Part shown: positions 33,831 to 44,325 of the stretch, in pieces | Position numbering within the stretch: the stretch's first letter is position 1 | Layout of the letters: every line of letters begins with the position of its first letter | Assembly: GCA_025331125.1 (NCBI GenBank) | Contig: JAOALB010000108.1 | Span: forward strand, 124,001 to 188,000 | Origin: Mycogone perniciosa | Taxonomy: Eukaryota; Ascomycota; Sordariomycetes; Hypocreales; Hypocreaceae | Reading direction: 5' to 3' | Length of the DNA stretch: 64,000 bases | Program-made: the position numbers and the translations under genes | Notes under the pieces: model-generated | Told to the model about the DNA's origin: nothing | The model's database searches: none | Seen by the model: the letters and a program-made list of their open reading frames with translations, nothing else

Positions 33831-33960
33831 GGGAAAGTTGACTCAGGATGGAGGCCTTAGTCCACTATCATTTACAAACACACAGCTTTCGATTTTACAC
33901 TACCTTTTTTTAGCCAGTTCCCCAAAGTATCCCATAATACCCTGAGTCCAATTTCCTTAG
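33831..33960. mobile_element. Diverged relative of the MITE-like element
   Basis: GGGAAAGTTGACTCAGG (33831) with ...GGCCTTAGTC matches the arm of the neighbouring element with several substitutions, and an imperfect inverted counterpart (CCTGAGTCCAATTTCC) lies at about 33939-33956. This may be an old decayed copy. Confidence 0.4.
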
Positions 33961-34068
33961 CAAGTGAGGGAATTACCCAAGATGGAGATATTGTCTGCAA
34001 TTAATATAACTATTTATATAATTAGCATATTTTAAATAATCTATATACGACTACCCGTAGGTTTGAGA

Positions 34069-34462
34069 CCGGGGGGGGGGGGGGGGAAGTCGACTAAGGC
34101 TGGGGGCCTCAGTCGGGCAGAAAAAGCCGGGACAGGCATGAAACTCTGGGACACCTATTTTCTTCATATCTGATAGTAATAAAACTAACTAATAAATTTA
34201 AATAAATTTAATATTGTATAAAGATATTAATTACCAAATTTGAAATTAGAAAGATTTTTCTTTAATTAATTATATATCTGTCTCTGTTTTATTGAAAAGT
34301 GAAGAAGTTGAAAGCCTAGAAAAATAGGGAGGTCCTCTTAAGTATCTTTTATATATAATTTTATCTATAAAGGTACTTAAAATGTTAACTGTTCCGGGCT
34401 TTCTTGCCTGTCCCGGCTTTTTCTGCCCGACTAAGGCCCCCAGCCTTAGTCGACTTTCCCGG
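34069..34462. mobile_element. MITE-like element with ~60-base terminal inverted repeats
   Basis: The left arm (34069-34143) and the inverted right arm (34399-34462) share CCGGGAAAGTCGACTAAGGC, then TGGGGGCCTTAGTCGGGCAG, then AAAAAGCCGGGACAGGC, with about three differences over nearly 60 bases. About 255 AT-rich bases without coding potential lie between. Each arm has its own hairpin (GACTAAGG...CCTTAGTC), so this resembles a non-autonomous foldback transposon. The left end has expanded to a run of 16 G. I could not find a clear target-site duplication. Confidence 0.7.
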
Positions 34463-35320
34463 CGTGTATCAGCACTAGGTATTACTCTCGATGCACAAAA
34501 AACGGTCCCACTTTACTACTAGATACAGCCACTCATGCCCTCTTTTGCCAGGTGACAAGTCCTTTATTCAGATATATAATGTGATATTCTGTAGACTTTA
34601 GTAGTCAAACTGCGACCTTTGATACTTACGCTTTTCGTGATCTAGAAAGTTTCTCCGTCTTGGGTTGCTTGAATTGCAAACCAAATTCCTTGCGATAAGG
34701 CGAAGCTTCTTAAGAAATGTCACCAGCATTCCGATATTCGATATTCCTGTGGATTGAAAATTTACGAGGCTCTCGCTACTTGGTGGATAGGCCAAATTCG
34801 GCCCTAGTCCTTATGCATACTGTCAAGGGGCTTTATTAGGGGAACACCTGGTGTCTAGATGGAAAGCCGTTGGTCCCATCCTGCTGACCCGTGTGGTAGC
34901 CTCGGAGGCTAGTGTCCAGCTTGGGTGGGTTGATCGTTTTGGTCTGCCCGATGCTGGCGTACTGAGACTCCTCCGTCGTGTTGCTCTGCTTATCTAGTCA
35001 TTTATGCTACTTGAGGGCCTCAAGTAGAGTTGAAGAAGCACTATGTATGCACACACCATTCCTAGCTCCACAATTCATTATCATGTTGACGGGGACAGCT
35101 GGGCGTGGGTATTTTGGCTAGGGTCATCGTGGCTTGATGAAGGTTCATATCGAAAATTAACCCATTGTTACGGGTATGAGGGAAAGAAAAAGAAGTGAAA
35201 CATGTGTAGGAAGAGTGTGGAGTGCAACTGGAGCTCGGTTCACCCTTATGCCCCATCTACTATCTCACAGCTTAAGTGATCCCATGATAAATTTAATCCT
35301 CTTGAGTATCACAAAGCTAA

Positions 35321-36403
35321 TCAGTCATCAGTCATTTCTTCATCAAAATCGTCTTCGAAGCCCTCATCCAAATGTTGACTCAGACGGAGTGGCGATTCAT
35401 CATTGGCGATGAAGTCGGTGAGCCTGTCCAGGCCTTGTAAGTCTCCCTCCACGGTCTCCGCCACGCTGCAATCGACCCATCCCTCGGTTGAACCACCTTC
35501 TAGTCCAATAATAACAATATTGTCATTTCGGTCGATGATGACATTGTCTGCCTTGACATCACCCCAAACGATATCGAGCTGATGAAGCCTGGTAACTGTA
35601 CTCCGAATTTGCAATATCCACTTCTCTCTGAGTGCAGCTGGGGTCTCTGAGGTGATGATAGACGCCAGTCTCCCAGTGTCATCCCTTGTCTCTATCCACT
35701 CATACAGGAATCCGTTGACAAAACCCTGATAGTTGGCAACTATGCCAACGAGTCGAGACACCCGGAGTTCTTGCAGGGGTAAACCTGACGCCTGTATTTT
35801 GGCATGTTTCCCGAGCTCAGCAAGCGCATCGTGGGGCCACTCGCATGATTTGTAGAAGAAATATCCTCCGTTGACTGAAACTTGCTGAGGGATAATGTCG
35901 TAAATCGAAGCACCATCACTGTAGGGAACCTCATCTTCCCCAGCATTGAAGATGGGAAAGGGAGGCTGGAGGGTTCGAAGATTCCATTCCTCTGGTGGAG
36001 CCTCTGGCAAACATGGTGTGGCCGCTGCAGCGATTGGCTTTTCGTCAATAACCCTGTATCCGCATTCAAATGATCCATGTGAAGCGAGGTCGGCGATTGT
36101 TAATTTTCCTGTGTGTACCGTTGCTGGGGCTAACTTCTGGAACTCTGGTATGAAGAGCACAGCTATATCTTCGCTGTAGTCCCAAACCTCGAAGCAATCG
36201 TCTTCGCCGGCGACAACCTTGGCAAAGATGTCGTGGAAGACTTGAAGCGCATTGGGAGAGTTGACGAAGCAATCCGGAGACACGGGTATCTTGAACCAGC
36301 AGCCGTTCACTCGCACGTTGAGTACGAAATCGTCATCTCCGACCTCCCAGCCCTGTATTTCGTACGGGAGGGCCTCTAGGTAATCCTCCAACATAATTTG
36401 CAC
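35321..36403 (-). CDS. Protein-kinase-like protein with altered DFG motif
   Basis: One frame of 360 residues. The C-terminal half resembles a family of fungal kinase-like proteins: FLYEWIETRD as hinge, LHQLDIVWGDVKADNVIID as catalytic loop (residues 273-291, Asp282 and Asn287), and then VIIGLEGGSTEGWVD where relatives have IDFGGGYTEGWVD. The metal-binding Asp of DFG is thus Gly300, so ordinary kinase activity is doubtful. The N-terminal half (about 1-150) has no recognisable domain and no clear glycine-rich loop, and the tail is very acidic (EDDFDEEMTDD). No signal peptide or membrane helix is seen. It may be a pseudokinase; the function is unknown. Confidence 0.75.
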   Translation of the reverse strand: MQIMLEDYLEALPYEIQGWEVGDDDFVLNVRVNGCWFKIPVSPDCFVNSPNALQVFHDIFAKVVAGEDDCFEVWDYSEDIAVLFIPEFQKLAPATVHTGKLTIADLASHGSFECGYRVIDEKPIAAAATPCLPEAPPEEWNLRTLQPPFPIFNAGEDEVPYSDGASIYDIIPQQVSVNGGYFFYKSCEWPHDALAELGKHAKIQASGLPLQELRVSRLVGIVANYQGFVNGFLYEWIETRDDTGRLASIITSETPAALREKWILQIRSTVTRLHQLDIVWGDVKADNVIIDRNDNIVIIGLEGGSTEGWVDCSVAETVEGDLQGLDRLTDFIANDESPLRLSQHLDEGFEDDFDEEMTDD

Positions 36404-37068
36404 GGCGATTATCCTAATGCGGGATTATAGGATTGATTGTGCGGACGCTGAAGATGGATTGAGAAGGATTCTTGCTGAAGGAGAAAATTTGCGGGACCCG
36501 TTTTTGGGCTCATGGTGGTTGGATATGCTATACCTACATACCTAAGTTGGAGCATCCACCTGCTGTTATGGTCGCACTACGACACAAAATGCAGAATTTC
36601 CTATTTCAGCAATGGCGATACCTTCAGTTCTTTCAATACCATCGGTGCGTCACATGACTCCTTCACCACTTGGCATCCGTCATACCATTAACTTGAATGA
36701 CCACGAAATTACGTCTTCAACTGCATGCACAGCCAGCCTGGGCTCTGCGTAGAGTGCTCGGCAACTCGGCAAGGGGATAGATATACATATGTCTAACTGT
36801 GTCCGTTTTTTTCTTCGACCGCATGACTCGGCATTGATTCCGATGTGACAAGCCACTCGTTTTCACCAATCGACATCTCAGATCGAGGTCATGGTGCGGA
36901 GATGAAGCAGGCTTTAGTGGCTCCATGACGTTTTGCACCCCACACTAGCTTTTCAACTTGGAATGCACTGAAGAGCTACTTTATATGTAAACTATGGATA
37001 GTTATTTTTTCCCCTTCTTCTTTTTCAAGTGAATATCTCTTGTATATTGTATTACCATCCTGATTAGA
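36404..37068. other. Divergent intergenic region
   Basis: Promoter space between the head-to-head kinase-like and phospholipase D-like genes. No further gene is seen. Confidence 0.5.
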
Positions 37069-38958
37069 ATGTTTTCCGAATCCGTTTTGAAGCTATGTCA
37101 AAACACAGAGACAGTGAGCTCAGCCTTGGCAGAAACTCCAGGAGAAGCACCCGGCAACGTTGTCAAGCGACTTTATGGACCTCATGCAACGAGCTTCCAC
37201 TCAAGCTCCGATGAAAAGCGACCGGTTTCATCTCGAGAGGCGTCGGAAATGGCCTTGAAATGTGGTCGATGGGGTTCAACGAAACCAAGTCGGCTGTTCT
37301 TGCAAGCCTTCGCCGACTCGCTAAATTCTCTCGACTTGGATCCAATATCTGGCGTGGTGTCGCCTCCACTGATGGGATCTTATGGGACAATGCCACTTAC
37401 AGTCATCGCACCCTTGGTGGACGTCATTCGACACATTTCCAATCTCATCGTGCGTGCCGAGAAGGAGATCTTCCTCATTACATGTGAATGGTCACGCTCT
37501 GAAGCCCAGCGACTCATCAAAAAAGCATTGATCGAGCTTTCAAGAAGAGCTGGGGAGCGGGGACAACGAGTGGTCGTCAAGATTGTGTACGACAAAGCAA
37601 CAGTTATGAATGCACTCAACGCTCATCAATATGTGCAGCCAGCAACTTACGGCTCCGAAGCAATCCAATTGCCCCTGCCCAACGAGATTCCCAACGTCGA
37701 CTTGGAGGTTATCAGTTTGCATAAATTGGTTCTGGGTACGTTGCACTGCAAGTTCTGCGTCGTTGATCGTAAAGTTGCCGCAATTATGAGCAACAACATG
37801 GAAGACAATTCGAACATGGAAATGATGACCAATGTAAAAGGGCCAATCGTTGACAGCATCTACGACACGGCGTTAATCACATGGAACAATCACTTCAGCC
37901 CACCTCTTCCATTAAATGCTGCTCCAGCGACAGAAGACGATTTTCCGACATCCTGCCAAGAACTTCTTTACCTAGGTTACGGGACAGGTCGAAGCCAAGA
38001 CCAGATTGCTGGAAATGGTCGTGCGAAAGTCAGGCTCCCGGAGCATACATCAGAAGATCCCCATTATGACAGCCATATAGCAGGAGAAATCGCACGCATG
38101 CAATCTTGCTACACCACCAAATCTGGCGAAACACGTCTCCAAGCTGTCAACCGCCAGCTCAATCTCGCGGCCAAAGCCCCCATCTCGTCAACCGGTCCAG
38201 AAATCCCCGACGGAGAGGAAATGACTCCTTATATCTCTACCGCGACTGCATATTCGGTTCCAATGGCGCTTGTATCACGCCCTCCATACGGACGTATCGA
38301 TTATAAAAGCGTGCATGTACCCCAGAATGAAGCCTGGCTCTCCTTGATCCGGAACGCCAAGCACAACATATTCATCCAAACACCCGACCTTAACGCTGCA
38401 CCTTTAATTCCAGCGCTGGCTGCAGCGCTGGAACGGGGAGTTGAAGTAACATACTACGTCTGCTTTGGCTACAATGATTCAGGCGAGATGATTCCAGGAC
38501 AAGGTGGAACGAACGAACAGGCCGCACAAAGTCTCATTTCCTTGCTGCCGCTGGATGGGCCTGAGAGCAAGCGACTACATATCTATGACTATGTTGCCAA
38601 AGATCAAGATCACCCAATTCACCAGTCTTTCAAGTCCCGTTCATGTCACATCAAACTTCTCATCGCAGACAACAGCGTTGGGATTCAGGGTAGCGGCAAC
38701 CAAGATACTCAATCCTGGTTCCATAGTCAGGAAATCAACATCATGGTGGACAGCGAAGAGATCTGTGGGAAGTGGAGAGATGGAATTGAAAGGAACCAAA
38801 ACACAAAGGCCTTTGGGAGAGTGGCCAAGGATGGTGTTTGGAGAGGCAAAGATGGAAAGCCTGGAGAAGGGTACATGGGAAACCCGGGGCAAGTGGAGGG
38901 ATTGTTCAAAGGTGTTTGGGGAATGCTCAAAAAGATGGAGCGTGTGAGAGTTTTCTGA
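37069..38958 (+). CDS. Phospholipase D-like protein with two HKD motifs
   Basis: One intronless frame of 629 residues. Two HxKx4D motifs are visible: HCKFCVVD at residue 226, followed by NNMEDNS (the usual GSxN region), and HIKLLIAD at residue 527, followed by GSGNQDTQSW. The paired motifs form one active site in the phospholipase D/nuclease superfamily, through a phosphohistidine intermediate. No PX, PH or C2 domain precedes them and no signal peptide is seen, so this belongs to the small-type fungal members rather than Spo14-type phospholipase D. Substrate may be a phospholipid or another phosphodiester. The C-terminal tail is Gly/Lys-rich. Both active-site motifs look intact. Confidence 0.88.
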   Translation: MFSESVLKLCQNTETVSSALAETPGEAPGNVVKRLYGPHATSFHSSSDEKRPVSSREASEMALKCGRWGSTKPSRLFLQAFADSLNSLDLDPISGVVSPPLMGSYGTMPLTVIAPLVDVIRHISNLIVRAEKEIFLITCEWSRSEAQRLIKKALIELSRRAGERGQRVVVKIVYDKATVMNALNAHQYVQPATYGSEAIQLPLPNEIPNVDLEVISLHKLVLGTLHCKFCVVDRKVAAIMSNNMEDNSNMEMMTNVKGPIVDSIYDTALITWNNHFSPPLPLNAAPATEDDFPTSCQELLYLGYGTGRSQDQIAGNGRAKVRLPEHTSEDPHYDSHIAGEIARMQSCYTTKSGETRLQAVNRQLNLAAKAPISSTGPEIPDGEEMTPYISTATAYSVPMALVSRPPYGRIDYKSVHVPQNEAWLSLIRNAKHNIFIQTPDLNAAPLIPALAAALERGVEVTYYVCFGYNDSGEMIPGQGGTNEQAAQSLISLLPLDGPESKRLHIYDYVAKDQDHPIHQSFKSRSCHIKLLIADNSVGIQGSGNQDTQSWFHSQEINIMVDSEEICGKWRDGIERNQNTKAFGRVAKDGVWRGKDGKPGEGYMGNPGQVEGLFKGVWGMLKKMERVRVF

Positions 38959-39273
38959 GTCCTACAAGGTAAATTTCTTAAAAATGTTGTTTTTCGATGT
39001 AATTTAGAGGAGGCACACATCACTGAGGAGTAGGTTTGAGGACCTGGTCACCATCAACACTTTGCTTCAAGATATATCATACGTAAGGGGTAATAACGAC
39101 GTAGGTAGTGTGATTTAATATCCTTTTATTCTATATAATTACATTAAATCATCAGTCATCAGCGGAGATATTCAGTATTCCATTCTTTTTCGCCTGTGGG
39201 AATTCCTCCTGGTCCACATTCATCCACCCCTGTCTAGGCAAACTTGAAGATGACTTTGACCGTTATAGTTACT
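38959..39273. other. Convergent 3' region
   Basis: Untranslated DNA between tail-to-tail genes; no gene seen. Confidence 0.5.
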
Positions 39274-39714
39274 CTATGGCAGAGCAGCAGGGGCATAGCT
39301 CTGGTTGGGAGTGACGACATTGCCGCCCTTAACTTGCTTGTCAGTGTAGGCGGGCCAGGTGATGAGTCTCTTGGCATTGTCGACGACAGCGAAGGTGGTG
39401 AAACCATTATCAGGGCCGAACTGGTCACTCCAGCCAGAGGTGACTGTGTAGCCACCGCATTGGACAGGGCCGCCGTTGGCCTGAGAGGCCTTTTTGTCGG
39501 ACTTGACGACGAAGGTGCAGCCAGTGTTGGGGGCCGTGTGGGTGTTGATGCCGAAAGTCCAGGTGCAAACGTGATCGTCTTTGTCGCAGACGCGCTTCAT
39601 GTTCTCAATGGTCCACTGGGGAACATTCGCCATCATGGACTTGTCCGCGGTGGGAGCAGCAAAGGCAGTGGAGGCCGCAAAGGCGGCGGCAAAGAGGGTC
39701 TTGGTGAGTTGCAT
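39274..39714 (-). CDS. Small secreted cysteine-containing protein
   Basis: One intronless frame of 146 residues. Residues 1-19 (MQLTKTLFAAAFAASTAFA) are a clear signal peptide. The mature part has four cysteines, in RVCDKDDHVCTW, NTGCTF and VQCGGYT, which can form two disulfides, and aromatic motifs such as WSDQFGPDNGFTTF and LITWPAY. No anchor or transmembrane helix follows. Similar small secreted proteins of unknown function are common in ascomycetes. An effector or surface role is possible, but nothing in the sequence proves it. Confidence 0.82.
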   Translation of the reverse strand: MQLTKTLFAAAFAASTAFAAPTADKSMMANVPQWTIENMKRVCDKDDHVCTWTFGINTHTAPNTGCTFVVKSDKKASQANGGPVQCGGYTVTSGWSDQFGPDNGFTTFAVVDNAKRLITWPAYTDKQVKGGNVVTPNQSYAPAALP

Positions 39715-41669
39715 GGTAGTGGTGGTGATTGATTTATTGGAGATAGTATAAGCAGAGGCTCAAGGTAGGTTTGGTCGAGTAGTCTTCTGATGATAAGGAT
39801 GAATATTTGGAATAGTCGGGCGACAGATGCCCTCTTGATATGTTTGCAGCCCTCATTCCATCAAGGTGAAGAGGAGAGACCAGGCTGGGAAAATACCACC
39901 TCCAACTCTCGCCACAGCCGAGTGACTTCGTTGACTTCGTTGTCTTGGACCCTCTGGGGCCTTGGCTCGCCAGACTTTTCTTGGTTCCGAGCTCTCCATC
40001 GGGATAGATCGTCCCCGAAGGTTACTGAATATGGTCGTGGAACAGCAGCATCGAATCGACACGCCAGCCACATCTCGTAAAAAACATGCCAGCTGGATCA
40101 TCGGTGCTGTGCTGTCGCTGCATTGTCACAGATTGCCTGCGTCAACGTCAACGTTACATGTAAAAAAAAGGCCTACATATTACCTGTTCGATAGGCTTTA
40201 AGGGGGAAATATTTCCCAATCTTGGCCACATGACCAGGGACTGCACCGCTGGTTGGCTAAATTGGTCAAGGCTCGAATGGCTTGTTTCTCAAATCCCTTG
40301 CCTCAGAGAGTCGGCCTTCGGGCCATCGCACCGTCAGGGTTGGAGAATCTTGTGAAGGGCGTCATAGTGTGGGGTAGCTGATCTTGGCTGCGCCTCGTAT
40401 CCATTAATAGAACAAGAAGTGAGTCGAACTGGCAAGGGTATGTATGTGCATTGGGCATCAGATAACTACGTCGTACATATCTACTTCGTAGAATAGTGGT
40501 AAAGTTGTTGACTAGGTTCCGTGTGAAGGTGATTTTTTGCCCCGTGTCATGTCCATAGAGGTGCCAATGAGCCTATAAAATATAAAGTATTGGTCTTTGA
40601 CAGTTAACCGGAGGAGTACCGACTGTTGATCCCTTACGTGGCTTGGACATGTAAAGCGTGCCTGCATAACCGAATCGTCGCTAAAGCCGAAGTCTTCTAA
40701 ATGTCTTGTAGTACTTCGTAGTTATGTTCAGTCAAATTCCCCGTTGTTTCTTACGTACTACTATTACTATGTACTTCATAGGTGAATGATTTTGCCCCGA
40801 ATGAAGCATGGGCCGAAGCACGGCCGAGGCCGGGCATCTCCGGAGGACTTCGTCTGCATATAAGCCACCGCTGCTACCTCTCTGTCACATCGTACGAGTA
40901 TCGACTCTGTACGAAGTACCTGCTAGCATGCCATGAAGTAGGTTTTCTTGAGCTCAGCCTAGATGCGCCCTTGCCACCAAGTCCGCTCGGCCGACTTGCC
41001 AAAAGCCCGATCATACTCCAAATAGTGGGCCAGCCCTCAGCAGAATAGTTTCCCCCGCATCAAGGGCAGTACTACTCCATACTACTCTGTACTACTAACA
41101 CTATTACTATCACATCTGCCGAGGGAGTTGAGTGGGGGAAAGACAAAGCAAAGACATCCGACATTCCAGAGCAAAGGACGTTGCTGATTTTACTACAGCA
41201 CTTTGTACGAAGTACATACTACTTCGTATGTACAATACATTCGAAGATATGACGCAGGAACAGCAGGGGCCGCAGTCGGCGTCAAATATCGTCAGCGGCT
41301 TATGAACAGGAGAAAACCTTATGGTTAAGTCGCCCATCTCCCCTCGTATCATCCCTGCAGGCAAACGATATGTCCCGCCACTACTCCGTATTCGATCCGA
41401 GACAAATTTGCCCAACCGGATGTTTGCTGACACCTTCCGAAAGAACTCAAAACAATATCCCCGATTGCCTCCTGCAACTATGCACTGCCCTTAGCCGTGA
41501 AGGATTCCAATGTTACGAAATACGGAGTGTTAGTAATAACACGTCCTCTCAACGGGGTTCCCATTCTACAAGAAGTATATGCGCCAAGCACAAATTCACG
41601 GTAACCGGATTGCACTTTTGGTAAGTGGACTTGATATTTGCAATTGCCAGTTGTCCTGACAGTTCAATT
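39715..41669. other. Gene-poor intergenic region
   Basis: No supported gene. It contains many TACTTCGTA/TACGAAGTA motifs (near 40483, 40713, 40910) and a compound palindrome at about 41203-41231. Confidence 0.5.
41203..41231. repeat. Imperfect palindrome of GTACGAAGTA and TACTTCGTATGTAC
   Basis: GTACGAAGTACATACTACTT leads directly into CGTATGTAC, so outer and inner parts pair. It is one of the dispersed TACGAAGTA-type motifs and lies between genes. Confidence 0.5.
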
Positions 41670-41792
41670 GGGCGGATGGTTTAGTGGTATAATTTTCCCT
41701 TAGCATGATGCGATTAAGGAGCGTGAAAACGTGATGATTTAGTTGCACAGCTTGCATGGGAAAGGTCCGGGGTTCGATTCCCTGTTCGTCCA
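41670..41792 (+). tRNA. tRNA-Ala (anticodon AGC), with 51-base intron
   Basis: Acceptor GGGCGGA pairs with TTCGTCC, and base pair 3 is G-T (G3:U70), the alanine identity mark. The anticodon stem is TTCCC/GGGAA with loop TTAGCA..T (anticodon AGC), and the T arm is CGGGG-TTCGATT-CCCTG with discriminator A. An intron at 41706-41756 follows A37. The D arm (GTTT...AATT) is weak, with one T-T mismatch, so folding is less certain there. CCA is not encoded. Confidence 0.85.
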
Positions 41793-42099
41793 ATGTGCAT
41801 TGACCAGGTCTTCTGGTGCTTGACTTTTTGCTTCAAGCTGTCCCTGACTGAGGTTTGTCCAAGCAAGGAATCCCACACAGCGAGAAGAACGGTCCGATCT
41901 TATATAAACACGACCTGCCAATCATTTTTATTTAACCTTTCATCATAGTAATTTTTTCTTTCTTACCTCCATATGCTATTCTTACTCCCTTCCTCTGTCC
42001 AGTAAAATGAGCTAGCTAACGTAGACGCAATATCGCAATCATTCAAGGCTCCAAAGACACAATAGTTTTTACCTTTCAAAAGAATAAATAAATAACTGC

Positions 42100-42703
42100 C
42101 TATATTTCTAGGGGCGAATAATAAGTAATATTAGACCTGGTTATAGGGTGAGGGCTATAATATTGATTCGCTGGTGCGGTGTTCCAGTCGCAAATCGAGG
42201 TAGGCTGCCATGGTCCCCAATAGGATTCAATCTGATATGCCCAGCTTTCCCTATGGGTCGTGCAAGATCCCCTCGATAGCATTTTGGAGTTAGAAGCTTT
42301 CTTCATTGTGTATACCCGATATTTCAAAAGCAAAAATATTGACTTATGGGAACCCGTTCCGCTTAGAATTAGTTCTATTGGCATCAGGATCGGTCTCATG
42401 ATACGTGACCTGAACGGTGGAAAGATCAATGAACACGCCAGTGTCCTTGATGAATAGAGTATGATTCCTCCCGGCCTTCTTATCAAAGTAAGCTTGCAAG
42501 TTCATTGACAAGACAACCCGATCAGATGGGAACTGACTAGGAACCGAGCCCTTGTGTCAACTGCAATATAACTTGCACTATCAGCTACAATTGCTGAGGT
42601 GTACACTTCACTTTTGCTGGTCTGGTACAACGGTTTACACCTTGGCTGGGTTTGGTAAAGTCCTAGCAACGCCAGCCACGGCAAGAATAACAGATAGCCG
42701 CAT
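42100..42703 (-). CDS. Candidate small secreted protein (weak)
   Basis: A spliced model with two introns gives about 135 residues. The first exon opens at 42703 with MRLSVILAVAGVARTLPNPA, a plausible signal peptide. The middle exon reads MNLQAYFDKKAGRNHTLFIK and DTGVFIDLSTVQVTYHETDP. The last exon, ending at 42100, is aromatic-rich (ESYWGPWQPTSICDWNTAPA). The junctions keep frame with GT-AG ends, but donors are weak (GTGTAA and GTTCCC). I do not recognise a family. It may be a decayed gene or chance. There is no close neighbour to suggest a role. Confidence 0.35.
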
Positions 42704-43350
42704 GGTGATGGTAGATCTGAAAAGTTGGAGTGCTTGAGTGTGACGAGATGCAAGAAGAGAAATATGACTTGATCTTTATATTTCTTACTCCTTCATTCAA
42801 CCGGCAGTGATGTGGCTCAAGACCCTGAACTGCCACTTGCCCATTCTATGGTTGACTGCTTGCCTTATTGGTATGGAACCTCTTAATACGACTCCCAGTG
42901 CAGTAGCGCATTTCTCTCGTTGCCCGAAAATGCTACCTAAGGATGAAGATGAAGCCTATCTTGTGTCACCCCTATTACTCTAGGGTCACATTGAGCTATG
43001 TTATGGTACTAGTAAATTAGTGGGTTTATATATGCCTACAAATAGAGAGTTGTCAATCACAACGGCTTTATATCTTGACAAGCTCAATTTGAGAAGTAAA
43101 TACATGGAAAGACTGTGGATTGGGTGAGTGTGGTAGCATGTAGTATTTGGTGCCCGGCTGTTGATCTGCCTCAACTCCTCCGTATTGTCGCGTATATCGG
43201 TATCGTGTACTCCGTAGTTAGCGGTCATCTCACTCTATAGGGATCAAATGGCACCTGAATTCCGTCTCTGTTCATATCTCCGGCTGTTGTCGTCGGAACG
43301 ATGTTTTTTTCTATCACTGATAGTTTCCCGGCCAGCCAATTTATAGTGCT

Positions 43351-43373
43351 AGAAGAACGCGTCGCGTTCTTCT
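43351..43373. repeat. Perfect palindrome AGAAGAACGCG-T-CGCGTTCTTCT
   Basis: Eleven-base arms with a single central base. It lies inside a short frame on the minus strand (LVGILGGSKRAAKKNA...) that could be a transposon remnant, though I cannot name a family. Confidence 0.6.
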
Positions 43374-44262
43374 TAGCCGCTCTCTTAGACCCTCCTAGTA
43401 TTCCTACAAGCAATATCCTTCGCGTTTCCTTCTGCCGCTAATTTTCCACCAATCCACGCTATCTGACACGTATAGATAGATGCTTGTTAGCCGTGGCATC
43501 TCTACTATAATTTTCAAGCTCTAATTCTCTGAAAATATGTCTAATCGACTGTATGACTTATAATCAGGCTACCTCATGCTTCTAAAATCTTACTCTATTT
43601 CATAGATTAAGCCACGGTGCCGACATGTGCCACCACTCTGTATACTCGTATGAAGATCATAATCTTGGGGATACACGTAATGGATTCAGATAAAACAGTG
43701 AAACCAAGAGAAAAAAATGAAAACCCTAGAGGTTATCAAATACCGAGAAAGTCTGATGTTAAGTAATACCAGGCGGGTCACAAAAATGACAAGTCTCAAG
43801 TGCAAGGTTTCCATGTGCAAACGGCAACTATATCACAGCCTGGATAACCTGAAGATATAAACTAATTCGATTGCAAGGGGGAGTTGCCTGGTTGGAGAAG
43901 AACCAAAAAAGGCACTAATATCACAATACTCACTGCAATATTAGGTAAGCTACCTAGGATGCTGATGTTCAGACTATGAAAGTGGACTTATTTCTCCATG
44001 AGTCAGGCTCATCGGTCCGCTGACTTGACAATACCCCATTATCAATCACAGATCAACAGTATGAGGGCTCATTGACGAATGCATAAAATGATAGAATTCG
44101 ACACTCTTGCTTATCCCAAGTTAGGTGGGAAAAGCGGCTGCTTAAATACATGAAAACTTGCTAATTAATTGATCATGACCATCCGGATCTAGGAAATCTA
44201 GCTGTCATGATATCGTCATTGACTTACGGATCCGGCTGTTATTGCAAGCTAGTTGGGAATCA

Positions 44263-44325
44263 AGGAATGTGCGCTGGAATGAAGGAATGTGTCATGTTGT
44301 GGAATGTGCCGTGATGTGGAATAAT
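44263..44325. repeat. Cluster of GGAATGTG direct repeats
   Basis: Three copies of GGAATGTG plus related GGAATGAAGG and TGTGGAAT units occur within about 60 bases. No known role is evident. Confidence 0.45.

Larger units (their letters stand above)
32685..35320. other. AT-rich gene-free region with foldback elements
   Basis: No gene is supported. Most of 33.0-34.6 kb is AT-rich and holds the MITE-like element at 34069-34462 and an older related piece at 33831-33960, described separately. Confidence 0.55.

Noticed and set aside
39244..39732. Plus-strand frame of 162 codons rich in Gly, Val and Asp
   Set aside because: It is the antisense of the small secreted protein gene, whose signal peptide and cysteines are convincing.
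41596..41921. Two minus-strand frames of 60-65 codons containing 'EQGIEPRTFPMQ'
   Set aside because: They are the antisense reading of the tRNA-Ala gene, a common false protein.
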